A stretch of DNA of 36,072 bases from Methanobacteriota archaeon (GCA_023440975.1 JAEZRD010000083.1:1-36072); one strand, 5' to 3'. Shown: positions 16,623 to 25,563, numbered from the stretch's first letter. The notes: generated by a model from the letters alone, not told the origin. Numbers and translations are program-made.

Positions 16623-17278
16623 TTTAATATTCCTTATAATAATAGTCAATATTAATTCATTAAATTAAATATAATATTATATAATATATTATTCATCATT
16701 GCATATAAACTTGAGTTAATTATATGTAAAATGTAAGAACCACGAATAATGATAATTATTAAAATTATAATATAGAGTTACAATAAAATAAGAAATTAAA
16801 TATTAAAAAAATAATGAGTTACAAAGCTATTAACAAAAAAAAATTCATGCTAAAAATGAGTTATCATAATAAATTTTAAAAACTTTTTGCTAAAAATTTT
16901 ATTAAGTACCATTTCAAGTGAAAAAAATAGAGTTACAAAAAATTAAAAAAATAACTCACAACATTAGGTTGATAATATCATTATAAATTTGAAAAAAATA
17001 AAAATTATTATTATCTGATCTTTAAGAAAAAAAGGATGAAAAATCAAACAAATTTACTAAAATTATTGTATATAAAATATACGATAATAGACTAAAATAT
17101 ACATGTAATGTCATTGAGTTGTATGATAATAACTTTGAGTCACAAATAATATGAAAAAAGTTAACACAAAAAATAGAAGATTTAAGCATGAAATTAAAAA
17201 ATAAATACAATTAAAAATTTATAAAAAAAAGAAAGCTGAAAAAGAAGATAAAATAGAAAATATAAAAAAATAACCAAC
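16623..17278. other. Gene-free stretch with dispersed GAGTTACA motifs
   Basis: About 655 bases with no convincing gene. Exact GAGTTACA occurs at 16775-16782, 16816-16823 and 16930-16937 (also at 15843 on the other side of the coiled-coil gene), with variants GAGTTAATT (16714), GAGTTATCA (16858), GAGTTG (17116), GAGTCACAA (17137) and an inverted TAACTCA (16952). A palindromic ATTTCAAGTGAAA lies at 16911-16923. One 62-codon open frame (17022-17210, minus) is hydrophobic, low in complexity and has no good start, so I do not call it. Confidence 0.5.
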
Positions 17279-18688
17279 TTATTGTTCAGCAATATTCTTC
17301 GTAAAATTATAAGCAAAATTAGTATATGAACATGGATGAATATGTATATAATTAGCTAAAGTGTTACCAACAACAATTCCATCATGAGAATTAGATATAC
17401 CAGTACCCCTCTGAATATCAAAAACATAACTTGCATTATCATCAGGATAAATTTTAGTATAATGAAACTCATGAGCTCTAAAAAGATCACCAGTATCAGA
17501 AATAATAGAATCTTTGGAAGCTTTAGCTACAACATAACTTAAACCTTGAATATGTGAAGTCATTTTAGAATTATAAGGTAAAGCATTAACCATATTTAAA
17601 CCATCAATAGACTTAGATAAATAAATTAAACCACCACATTCTGCATAAATTGGAGAATTATTATTATGAAAATTTTTAATAGAATTTTTCATTGATACAT
17701 TAGAACATAATTCTTTTTTAAATATTTCAGGATAACCTCCACCTATATACAATGCATCAGCATCAGGAATTTCTTCATCTTTATAAGGGCTAAAATAAAT
17801 TATTTTTGCATTATTATCCTCTAAAGCATCAAAAGTTTCTTGATAGTAAAATGAAAAAATTTCATCCTTAGCCACTGCAATCTTAACTTTAGATTTATTA
17901 CCCGTTTTCCACATTTTATTTTTACAATTTTCAGTAGAATTTTTATTTTCTATTGGTGAAAATTTAGAATTTACATTTTTTCTATTAGATATTTCACAAT
18001 TTTTAGAATTTTTCATAATATCAATTAAAGCATCTAAATCAATATAATTTTCAACTACATTACTCCAATTTTCTATATCTCCTAAAATTCTTTGTTTTTC
18101 CAATGCAGGAACTAAACCAAGATGTCTTTGATTAACTACTAAATTATCATCACGAGGAATACCACCAATAACTTTAGTATTAGATAAACTTTCAACAGCT
18201 TCTTTTGCTTTTAAATAATGTTTTTTACCTCTAACTTTATTTAAAATTACTCCTTCAATTTTAACAGAAGGATCTAGTGTTTTAAAACCAATAACAACAG
18301 CGGCGGCACTTTTAACTAAACTTCTAGCATCCATAATCAATACAACAGGTGCATCTAAAGCTTTAGCTATTGAAGCAGTATTACCTACATCTCCAGTAGG
18401 ACTAATACCTTCATATAAACCTCTAACACCCTCAATAATACCTAAATTTGAATTAGATTTTTTTAAACCTCTATTAAAAACATTAATAATTTGATTTTCA
18501 TCCATAAAAAATGAATCTAAATTTCTTGAGGGATTTCCTGTTGCTAAAGTATGATAAGAAGGATCAATATAATCAGGACCAACTTTGTAAGGCTGAACAT
18601 TATATTCTTTAGACAATGCTTTCATTATTCCAGTAGCAATAGTAGTTTTTCCAACAGCACTACTTGTACCAGCTAGTACGACTTTCAT
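17279..18688 (-). CDS. cfbB: Ni-sirohydrochlorin / cobyrinate a,c-diamide synthase
   Basis: 469 residues. An N-terminal dethiobiotin-synthetase-like ATPase has its P-loop GTSSAVGKTT at 7-16 and VGPDYIDPSYH next to it. A C-terminal class I glutamine amidotransferase has the nucleophile in YAECGGLIYLS near residue 351 and a late histidine in IHIHPCSY near 450. This is the CbiA/CfbB order. It amidates the a and c side chains of Ni-sirohydrochlorin for F430, the cofactor of methyl-CoM reductase; the same enzyme type also serves cobyrinate in cobamide synthesis. An Asn/Lys-rich linker (about 228-270) joins the domains. There is no clear ribosome site and a TATA-like stretch lies close upstream, so the message may be almost leaderless. 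It is divergent from the radical SAM gene at 18782. Confidence 0.88.
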   Translation of the reverse strand: MKVVLAGTSSAVGKTTIATGIMKALSKEYNVQPYKVGPDYIDPSYHTLATGNPSRNLDSFFMDENQIINVFNRGLKKSNSNLGIIEGVRGLYEGISPTGDVGNTASIAKALDAPVVLIMDARSLVKSAAAVVIGFKTLDPSVKIEGVILNKVRGKKHYLKAKEAVESLSNTKVIGGIPRDDNLVVNQRHLGLVPALEKQRILGDIENWSNVVENYIDLDALIDIMKNSKNCEISNRKNVNSKFSPIENKNSTENCKNKMWKTGNKSKVKIAVAKDEIFSFYYQETFDALEDNNAKIIYFSPYKDEEIPDADALYIGGGYPEIFKKELCSNVSMKNSIKNFHNNNSPIYAECGGLIYLSKSIDGLNMVNALPYNSKMTSHIQGLSYVVAKASKDSIISDTGDLFRAHEFHYTKIYPDDNASYVFDIQRGTGISNSHDGIVVGNTLANYIHIHPCSYTNFAYNFTKNIAEQ

Positions 18689-18781
18689 AATTTATACTTA
18701 TAAAGAGTTTTATTTAAATTTTCTTATAAAAATTGAATTAAATATACAAAAAATTAATTAACATTAAAATGATATGAAATA

Positions 18782-19894
18782 ATGATGACAACTTTAGGAA
18801 AAATGCAAATATTAGCAGATTCAGCACAATTTGATTTGTGTGATTATGTAAATCATCAAAAAAGTTCACATGTTAACTTACCCGGAATATATAATGCAGT
18901 TGGTTCTAATGGTTGTGAAATACCATTATTTAAAACTTTAATGACAAATAAATGTAAAAATGATTGTAAATACTGTATCAATCAGTGTAAAAGAGATTTT
19001 ACAAGATTAGAATTAACACCTAATGAAATAGCTAAAGCTTTTTTACATTATTATAATAATAATTTTGTTAATGGATTATTTTTATCATCTGGTGTAGGAA
19101 ACACAATAGATGACACTATGGATAATTTAATCGAAACTAGTAGAATCCTCAGAAAGGATTATGGGTATCAAGATTATATTCATCTAAAAATAATTCCTGG
19201 AGCTTCAAAAGATTCTATTAAACGAGCTATGTCTTTAGCAGATCGAGTCAGTATAAATATTGAAGCAGCTACAAAAGATGGATTATATGAAGTAACTTCA
19301 ACTAAAGATTATAATAAAGATATTCTAAAAAGAATTAACTGGATAGATTCATTAGCAAAAAGAGATTCCTCATTAGCACCTTCTGGACAGACAACACAAT
19401 TAGTAATAGGTGCTAATAATGAAACTGATCAAGAAATTTTGAAAAGAATGGAATCAATATATAATAAAGTTGATATGCAACGCACATATTTCAGTGCATT
19501 TTCTCCTGTAGAAGGTACTGAATTAGAAAATAAAGTTGCTGAGAGTACTAAAAGAACAGCTCAATTATATCATGCAGATGCTCTTATTAATGAATATAAA
19601 TTTAAATTGAGAGAAATAGTATTCAATGATAATAATAATTTATCATTTGATGAAGACCCTAAAATTTTAGCAGCACGAAAGATGGATATTTTTCCTGTTG
19701 AAATTAATTCAGCACCATATGTAGAATTGATTAGAGTTCCAGGTATCGGAGTTAAATCAGCTAAAAAAATAATCAGCATTAGAAAAAAGATACCATTTGA
19801 GAATATGAGTGATTTAAAAAAGCTAGGTGTTGTAATTAAAAGAGCTGAACCATTTATTCAAATAGAAGGTAATTATCAGGCTACATTTGATTAA
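18782..19894 (+). CDS. Radical SAM protein with C-terminal helix-hairpin-helix (putative DNA modification/repair)
   Basis: 370 residues. CKNDCKYC gives the radical SAM cysteines C58, C62 and C65 (CX3CX2C). The barrel follows (LFLSSGVGN, IHLKIIPGA, VSINIEAAT). A helix-hairpin-helix module (LIRVPGIGVKSAKKIISIRKK, about 325-350) at the C terminus suggests DNA contact. This architecture is that of the family annotated as putative DNA modification/repair radical SAM protein (TIGR03916, by memory). In many bacteria a partner protein of the TIGR03915 family sits next to it; none is seen here. Two consecutive ATG codons at 18782 and 18785 make the exact start uncertain. The biochemical reaction is unknown. 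Confidence 0.85.
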   Translation: MMTTLGKMQILADSAQFDLCDYVNHQKSSHVNLPGIYNAVGSNGCEIPLFKTLMTNKCKNDCKYCINQCKRDFTRLELTPNEIAKAFLHYYNNNFVNGLFLSSGVGNTIDDTMDNLIETSRILRKDYGYQDYIHLKIIPGASKDSIKRAMSLADRVSINIEAATKDGLYEVTSTKDYNKDILKRINWIDSLAKRDSSLAPSGQTTQLVIGANNETDQEILKRMESIYNKVDMQRTYFSAFSPVEGTELENKVAESTKRTAQLYHADALINEYKFKLREIVFNDNNNLSFDEDPKILAARKMDIFPVEINSAPYVELIRVPGIGVKSAKKIISIRKKIPFENMSDLKKLGVVIKRAEPFIQIEGNYQATFD

Positions 19895-19901
19895 TTTATT
19901 T

Positions 19902-20621
19902 TTATTCAATTTCTTCAAAAAATTTCCATATTTCTGGATATTTTTCTCTAATAGCTTCATCTATCAATAATGATGCTTCTTTACTAATACTAAATTCTGG
20001 TCTAGTTTTTCTTAAATATCGAAGTACAGATGCTGATTGAATAGACCATAAAGTAATTCTAGGATTTTTAGTTACTGTTTGAATAATTTCAGGAATAATT
20101 TCTTTATTAATTTCAGGTATAATTTTTTCGACTATTTCATCAGGATTATCATTATTTTTATTGTTTAGATTTGACTTTTTTAACTCTATAGTATCTTTAA
20201 CAATCTTGTTATTTCCTTCAATTAAGCTATCATTAAAATCAATATGTTTAGGATTACCCTCAATTTTAATATCTGCTCTTTCAATATTATAAGGTAATTC
20301 CAACGAAAGTTTATTATTTTCATTTAATGACTTATATGAATGCATCATATTATGAATATTATTCTTATTTTTATAAATTTTAATATTTTGATCAACTTTA
20401 GGAATACTTTCAAACTTAGAAAAAAAGTTTAAATGACTATTTTCATCCATAATTAATCTTTCAAATTCTGTAAAATCTTCATTTTCTTTTGAAATTATTT
20501 CTTTAACAGATAAATCATCTAAAACTCTCTCATTTTCAATTGAATCTAATAATTCTAGTAAATTATTATAAACTTTACCATCTTTTTCATTATATAATTT
20601 AGAATTATCATCTTTTACCAT
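19902..20621 (-). CDS. Unknown acidic protein with conserved-looking C-terminal helical domain
   Basis: 239 residues that I do not recognise. Residues 1-165 are acidic, asparagine-rich and poor in hydrophobics, likely largely unstructured. A compact C-terminal segment (about 180-239) has a regular helical pattern: TLWSIQSASVLRYLRKTRPEF, SISKEASLLIDEAIREKYPEIW. This kind of ending, with a basic helix followed by an acidic one, could be a protein- or DNA-contact domain, but I cannot name a family. AAGGTTTTA lies before the ATG. It converges with the radical SAM gene (7-base gap). Its promoter region carries two copies of TTATAAGTTATAA, suggesting dedicated control. Confidence 0.6.
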   Translation of the reverse strand: MVKDDNSKLYNEKDGKVYNNLLELLDSIENERVLDDLSVKEIISKENEDFTEFERLIMDENSHLNFFSKFESIPKVDQNIKIYKNKNNIHNMMHSYKSLNENNKLSLELPYNIERADIKIEGNPKHIDFNDSLIEGNNKIVKDTIELKKSNLNNKNNDNPDEIVEKIIPEINKEIIPEIIQTVTKNPRITLWSIQSASVLRYLRKTRPEFSISKEASLLIDEAIREKYPEIWKFFEEIE

Positions 20622-20663
20622 AAAATAAAACCTTAAAAAATTTTTGAAATGAATAATAATATA

Positions 20664-20711
20664 TTATAAGTTATAATATTTAAGTTAAATGTTAAAACTT
20701 ATAAGTTATAA
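20664..20711. promoter_or_regulatory. Paired 13-base repeats between divergent genes, candidate operator
   Basis: TTATAAGTTATAA at 20664-20676 and again, exactly, at 20699-20711. The second copy is extended by palindromes (AACTTATAAGTT and AGTTATAACT overlap it). They lie 43-90 bases upstream of the gene starting at 20621 (minus) and 93-140 bases before the gene at 20804 (plus). Spacing between copies is 35 bases. Confidence 0.5.
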
Positions 20712-20803
20712 CTAAATAATTATAATCAATAAGCATTGAAAACTAAATTAATTAAAAAAATCCTATATAAAAATATATAATTTAAAAAACAAAACAAAAT
20801 AAT

Positions 20804-21865
20804 ATGAAAATATTAGCTATAGATGTAGGTACAGGAACAGAAGATATAATGTTCTACAATAATGAAAAAGAAATAGAAAACTCAATAAAACTAGTTCTAC
20901 CCTCTCCACATTTAACAATAGTTCAAAAAATGGAAAAAATAGAAAACAACATATACTTCAATGGAGTAATAATGGGTGGAGGAAAAATAAAAAATCAAGC
21001 AGTAAAACATATAAAAAATGGATACAAAGTAGCTGCAGAAAAATTAGCTGCTAAAACTATAAGAGATAACCTAGAACAAGTTTCATCATATGGTATTGAA
21101 ATTGTTGAAGATGAAAACAATCCCAAATATAAAAATTACAGCAAAATAACACTCCAAGATGTAAACTTAAAACAATTATCAAATGTCATTTCAAAATACG
21201 ATTTAAATTTTAAATTTGATGCATTAGCTATAGCGGTCCAAGATCATGGATACAACAAAAACATGGGAGATAGGGATTTCCGTTTTGAAAAAATTAGAGA
21301 AAAACTGAACCAACCTATAAAACCTGAAGAATATGGATTTTTATCAGACGAAATTCCAGAATATTATAGTAGAATGCAATCCGTAAAACAATCTGTAACA
21401 CCATCTATAAAAAATGAAAATAAACCTTTATTAATAATGGATACAAAATTTGCATCTATATGTGGAATGTGCTATGATAAATCAGTTAAAAACTTAAATA
21501 GTTTCATTGTAATGGATATAGGAAATGGACACACTACAGTAGCTTCAATAGAAAATGGAAAAATACAAGGTGTATATGAACATCACACATCCCAATTAAA
21601 TGGTAAAAAAATAGATAAATTAAATAAAAAATTAGCAGATGGTACAATAACTTTCGAAGAAGTTCATGATGATGATGGTCATGGGGCTCATGTAATTAAT
21701 CCAATATCTAAGATAGAAAAAGTAATAGTTTCAGGACCAAAAAGAAAATTAATCGAAGATACAAAATTAGACTATCATTATGCTTCTCCCGGTGGAGATG
21801 TAATGATGACCGGTACCATAGGATTAATAAAGACTATAGAATATAAACTAAATCAGGAAAAATAA
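20804..21865 (+). CDS. DUF1786 ASKHA-fold protein
   Basis: 353 residues. AIDVGTGTEDIMF (5-17) is a phosphate-1 motif of the actin/sugar kinase/Hsp70 (ASKHA) fold; IVMDIGNGHTTVASIENGKI, about residues 235-255, is the phosphate-2 motif, and VIVSGPKRK the adenosine motif. This matches the methanogen family DUF1786, sometimes annotated as a putative pyruvate-formate-lyase activator with no sequence basis I can see (no radical SAM cysteines). ATP binding is likely, activity unknown. There is no ribosome site; a TATA-like AAATATATAA at 20771-20780 is about 27 bases before the ATG, so the message is probably leaderless. It is followed after one base by a PHP-domain gene, so the two are co-expressed. 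Confidence 0.8.
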   Translation: MKILAIDVGTGTEDIMFYNNEKEIENSIKLVLPSPHLTIVQKMEKIENNIYFNGVIMGGGKIKNQAVKHIKNGYKVAAEKLAAKTIRDNLEQVSSYGIEIVEDENNPKYKNYSKITLQDVNLKQLSNVISKYDLNFKFDALAIAVQDHGYNKNMGDRDFRFEKIREKLNQPIKPEEYGFLSDEIPEYYSRMQSVKQSVTPSIKNENKPLLIMDTKFASICGMCYDKSVKNLNSFIVMDIGNGHTTVASIENGKIQGVYEHHTSQLNGKKIDKLNKKLADGTITFEEVHDDDGHGAHVINPISKIEKVIVSGPKRKLIEDTKLDYHYASPGGDVMMTGTIGLIKTIEYKLNQEK

Positions 21866-21866
21866 T

Positions 21867-22538
21867 ATGAAAATAGATCCACATATCCACAGTGTTTACT
21901 CTGGTGACTCAGATTCAAAACCAAAAGACATCTTAAAACAAGCAAAAAAAGTAGGATTAGATGCAATTGCAATTAGTGATCATAACACAATAAAAGGATC
22001 AAAAATCGCAATAGAAGAATCTAAAAATATGGATATTTTAGTAGTTCCCTCCATAGAAATATCCTCATACTCCGGACATATATTAGGCATTGGAGTAACT
22101 GAAGAAATACCAAAAGGAAGATCAGCAATAGAAACTGTTGAAAGAATTCGTGAAGCTGGAGGATTAGCAATTATACCCCATCCGTATTCATATTATCGCC
22201 ACGGACTTTTTATAAAAATAGATGATAACCTTTCAAATGATGGAGTAGAAACATTAAATGCTAGATATATCATTGGATATTCAAATAATCATGCTAAAGT
22301 ATTAGCTGAAAAAAATAATCTTGCAAAATTTGGTTCAAGTGATTCCCACTTTATTAAGTCAATAGGAGACTGTTATACTGAAATTGATAGTGAATGTAAT
22401 GTAGATGATATATTAGATGCTATTATCAAAAAGAAAACAACCCCAATGGGTAAAAAAACTTCAAATTTCAAAATTTTTGGAAATGTTATTAGACGAAAAA
22501 TTAAAAAATCAGGAAATGAATTTGAAGAATCTTCATAA
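21867..22538 (+). CDS. PHP-domain metal-dependent phosphoesterase
   Basis: 223 residues. The PHP metal motifs are in order: DPHIHSVYSGDS (4-15), ISDHNTIKG, PSIEISSYSGHILGIG, IPHPYSYYRHG and GSSDSHF. This is the small stand-alone PHP form (the TrpH/YciV class), which hydrolyses nucleotide or other phosphate esters with a di- or trinuclear metal centre; substrates differ widely. The start lies one base after the stop of the ASKHA gene, an indication of coupled translation. The C-terminal tail is basic then acidic (RRKIKKSGNEFEESS). The DUF63 membrane gene follows after 31 bases, so all three may form one unit. Confidence 0.85.
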   Translation: MKIDPHIHSVYSGDSDSKPKDILKQAKKVGLDAIAISDHNTIKGSKIAIEESKNMDILVVPSIEISSYSGHILGIGVTEEIPKGRSAIETVERIREAGGLAIIPHPYSYYRHGLFIKIDDNLSNDGVETLNARYIIGYSNNHAKVLAEKNNLAKFGSSDSHFIKSIGDCYTEIDSECNVDDILDAIIKKKTTPMGKKTSNFKIFGNVIRRKIKKSGNEFEESS

Positions 22539-22569
22539 TTAATAAACCAACTTTTTAAAGTGTTTTAAA

Positions 22570-23364
22570 ATGCCTACTACAGATAAATTTCTTCCTCAAA
22601 TTATACAATCAATTTTTTTTTCAGGATATACAATTTTTAACACTTTAATCTACGGAATAATATTAATAATAATTTTATATGGCATTTTAAAACTATTTAA
22701 AAATCTAAAAATCAACCCTAAATCTATTATATATTCAATAATTCCTTTTATAATCCTAGGATCATTAACTAGAGCACTAGTAGACAACCATATATTGCCA
22801 AAAACTATATTTCTTATAACACCAGGAATTTATTTTTTAATAGGAATTTTAACCATCATATCACTGTTAATTGGATATTACTTAAATGAAAAAGAAAAAA
22901 TCAATTATAAGTATACAATATTTATAATTGGATTAATTTTAGCAATAATACCAATTACCCTTATCCCTCATATAAATTTGACTCCATTAATTTACATAAT
23001 ATCAATTTGGGGAATATTTACAATTATTTTTTACTTAATTGGGAAAGTGTGGACATTATATAAGGATAAAATAAATTTATCTATTATTTCCGCCCATCTT
23101 TTTGATGCAAGTTCTACATTTATAGCAGTTGATTATTTTGGATATTATGAACAGCATGTACTACCAAATTTCATACATTCTTATATTAACACTGCAGCAA
23201 CAATGTTTCCTTTAAAAATAATTGTTATTTCATTAGCATTATACCTTGTAGATAAATATATAGATGATGAAACTATTAATGGATTATTAAAATTAACAAT
23301 ATTTGTATTAGGTTTAGCACCAGGCTTAAGAAATTTCTTAACTTTAGCAATAGGCACTTTCTAA
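22570..23364 (+). CDS. DUF63 membrane protein
   Basis: 264 residues with about seven or eight hydrophobic helices. It matches the archaeal DUF63 family by pattern: LGSLTRALVDNHILPKTIFLITPGIYFLIG around 58-95, then FDASSTFIAVDYFGYYEQHVLPNF around 178-200, with conserved charged or polar residues between helices. The function of the family is not known. AAAGTG lies about eight bases before the ATG. The gene is third in the possible ASKHA-PHP-DUF63 unit; the 114 bases after it hold the promoter and ribosome site of the next gene. Confidence 0.8.
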   Translation: MPTTDKFLPQIIQSIFFSGYTIFNTLIYGIILIIILYGILKLFKNLKINPKSIIYSIIPFIILGSLTRALVDNHILPKTIFLITPGIYFLIGILTIISLLIGYYLNEKEKINYKYTIFIIGLILAIIPITLIPHINLTPLIYIISIWGIFTIIFYLIGKVWTLYKDKINLSIISAHLFDASSTFIAVDYFGYYEQHVLPNFIHSYINTAATMFPLKIIVISLALYLVDKYIDDETINGLLKLTIFVLGLAPGLRNFLTLAIGTF

Positions 23365-23477
23365 AATAAAATAAATTATATAAAAGAAAAAATATAACTC
23401 TTCACAATCAAAAAGGGAAAATAAAATTTTATTATAATAAAAATTTATAAAAAATTAAAAATTATAGGGGAATTATT

Positions 23478-25019
23478 GTGTATACCGTGGACATAGAGGA
23501 ATTAAAGAAAAATACAAATTTTTCAGACCACATTAACTTATTTGACACAACATTAAGAGATGGTGAGCAAGCTCCAGGAATAGCTTTAACAGCAGATGAA
23601 AAAATTCAAATTGCTCAAAAATTAGATAATCTAGGAGTAAATACTATAGAAATAGGATTTCCTATAGTTTCTGAAGGAGAAAGAAAAACTGCTAGAAAGT
23701 TAAAAACTTTAGGTTTGAATGCAAAACTATGTGGATTATCAAGAACATTACAAAAAGATGTAGATGCTGTTATTGACTCTAATTTAAACTATATACACAC
23801 ATTTATAGGAACCTCTGCACTTCATAGAGATTATAAATTACGAATGTCTAAAGTAGAAATCTTAGAAAAAATTATTAATACAATTGAATATGCTAAAGAT
23901 CACGGATTAACTGTTGAATTCTCAGCTGAAGATGCAACCAGAACTGAGTTTGATTATTTATTAAAAGTTTATAAAGTTGCAGAAGAAGCTGGTGTTGATA
24001 TTATTAATATTCCAGATACTGTAGGTATACTTGTTCCAATTACAACAAGACAATTAATCAAACAGTTAAAACCCAATATTAAGGTTCCTATGAGTGTTCA
24101 TTTTCATAATGATTTTGGTTTGGCAGTTGCAAATTCAATAATCGCAATGGAAGAGGGTATTTCACAAGCACATTTAACAGTTAATGGTATAGGAGAGCGA
24201 GGAGGGAATGCATCTTTAGAAGAATTTATTATGGCTCTTAAAATAGGATATGGTATAGATTTAGATGTTGATACCACCCAATTATACAGTTTATCCGATT
24301 TTGTTAGTCAAATTAGCGGATTTAATTTGTCTCCAAACAAACCTATAGTAGGAAAAAATGCATTTGCACATGAAGCAGGAATTCATGTTCAAGGAATTCT
24401 TAAAAATACAGAAACATATGAACCAATACCTCCAGAAATTGTTGGTCAATCAAGAAAAATAGCTTTAGGTAAGCATACAGGTGTTAATGCTTTAAGAGCT
24501 AAATTAGAAAGTTTCAATTTAGATTTAAATGATGATGAATTTTATTCTGTGTATAATCAGATAAAAAGTTTAGGTGATAAAGGAAAAACCTTAACTGATG
24601 CAGATGTTAAATCTATTGCAATTACTGAAATAAGTACTGCACAAGAAGAAGCAATTAAATTATTAGGATTAACCGTAGTTAGTGGAGAATCTGTTTCACC
24701 AACTGCAACAGTTAAATTATTAATTGATGATGAAATTAAAGAAACATCCGAAATTGGTGTAGGTCCTATAGATGCTGCTTTAAATGGCATTAAATCATTA
24801 GTTCAAGAAAAAATAAATATAAATCTTGAGGATTATCATTTAGGAGCTATAACTGGTGGAACTGATGCATTAGCTGAAGTTTTTGTAATAACTTCCGATG
24901 AAAATGGTAATAAAGCTACTGGTAGAGCTACTAATGATGATGTAATAATGGCAAGTGTGGTAGCTGTTATCAATTCTATTAATAAAATAATTTTTATTAA
25001 AAAGAACATGAAAAATTAA
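23478..25019 (+). CDS. leuA: 2-isopropylmalate synthase / (R)-citramalate synthase family
   Basis: 513 residues. A HMGL-like TIM barrel opens with LFDTTLRDGEQAPGIALT (21-38); VHFHNDFGLAVANS and NGIGERGGNASLEE carry the metal and catalytic residues. It is followed by a hinge (HEAGIHVQGILKNTETYEP) and a complete LeuA-type allosteric domain (about 395-505, TVVSGESVSPTATVKL). Such enzymes condense acetyl-CoA with 2-oxoisovalerate (LeuA, leucine) or pyruvate (CimA, isoleucine). The regulatory domain argues against AksA, the shorter homocitrate-type enzyme of coenzyme B synthesis. I favour LeuA but cannot separate it from CimA by eye. The start is GTG after AGGGGA. Confidence 0.85.
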   Translation: MYTVDIEELKKNTNFSDHINLFDTTLRDGEQAPGIALTADEKIQIAQKLDNLGVNTIEIGFPIVSEGERKTARKLKTLGLNAKLCGLSRTLQKDVDAVIDSNLNYIHTFIGTSALHRDYKLRMSKVEILEKIINTIEYAKDHGLTVEFSAEDATRTEFDYLLKVYKVAEEAGVDIINIPDTVGILVPITTRQLIKQLKPNIKVPMSVHFHNDFGLAVANSIIAMEEGISQAHLTVNGIGERGGNASLEEFIMALKIGYGIDLDVDTTQLYSLSDFVSQISGFNLSPNKPIVGKNAFAHEAGIHVQGILKNTETYEPIPPEIVGQSRKIALGKHTGVNALRAKLESFNLDLNDDEFYSVYNQIKSLGDKGKTLTDADVKSIAITEISTAQEEAIKLLGLTVVSGESVSPTATVKLLIDDEIKETSEIGVGPIDAALNGIKSLVQEKININLEDYHLGAITGGTDALAEVFVITSDENGNKATGRATNDDVIMASVVAVINSINKIIFIKKNMKN

Positions 25020-25155
25020 TCAAAATTGATAACAATTAAATTCATTTTATTTATAAATTCACTGTAAACTATTCAATATTAACATAATTAAATGAATATT
25101 ATTCTTTTTATTATAAAATAATTGAATATAAATAGTTTATAAACAATTTAACAAA

Positions 25156-25164
25156 TTTTATATA
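25156..25164 (+). promoter_or_regulatory. Candidate TATA box of alba
   Basis: TTTTATATA, 66 bases before the ATG, gives a leader of about 35-40 bases that contains the strong CGGAGG site at 25208-25213. Assigned by position only. Confidence 0.35.
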
Positions 25165-25221
25165 CTCTTAACACAAAATAATATATTAAAACTATAAAAA
25201 AACACATCGGAGGCCTAATAA

Positions 25222-25494
25222 ATGGTAGAAGAAAACAATGTATATATAGGAAATAAACCAGTAATGAACTATGTCCTCGCTGTAGTAACACAAGTTAATA
25301 ATGGTGCTAGTGAAATAATAATAAAAGCACGTGGAAGAGCTATAAATAAAGCTGTTGATGTGGCAGAAATAGTTAGAAATAGATTTATTCAAGATATTAA
25401 AATAAAAGATATACATATATCAACAGAATCTGTTGAAAATAGAGAAGGAAAACAAACAAATATATCAACCATAAAAATAGTATTAAACAAATAA
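25222..25494 (+). CDS. albA: Alba chromatin protein
   Basis: 90 residues, the normal length. NNVYIGNKPVMNYVLAVVTQ carries the lysine that contacts nucleic acid and is acetylated in Sulfolobus Alba. KARGRAINKAVDVAEIVRNRF is the conserved dimer/nucleic-acid face, and SIKIVL-like strands end the fold. Alba is an abundant archaeal DNA- and RNA-binding protein. The CGGAGGCC site eight bases before ATG is one of the strongest in the window, as expected for an abundant product. It converges with the beta-propeller gene, with a shared hairpin between. Confidence 0.97.
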   Translation: MVEENNVYIGNKPVMNYVLAVVTQVNNGASEIIIKARGRAINKAVDVAEIVRNRFIQDIKIKDIHISTESVENREGKQTNISTIKIVLNK

Positions 25495-25518
25495 GATTTT
25501 AATAAATAACAAAAAAAT

Positions 25519-25553
25519 TTAGCTAAAAACCCTAATAAAGGGAAATTAGCTAA
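25519..25553. terminator. Shared terminator between alba and the beta-propeller gene
   Basis: TTAGCT (25519-25524) pairs with AGCTAA (25548-25553), and CCCT with AGGG in the middle of the stem. A or T runs flank it on both sides, so it can end transcripts on both strands. It lies in the 69 bases between the convergent genes. Confidence 0.6.
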
Positions 25554-25563
25554 AAAAATAATA

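Noticed and set aside
17022..17210. 62-codon minus-strand frame in the gap before cfbB
   Set aside because: Hydrophobic and Phe/Ser/Leu-biased, as random AT-rich DNA gives; no credible start or ribosome site.
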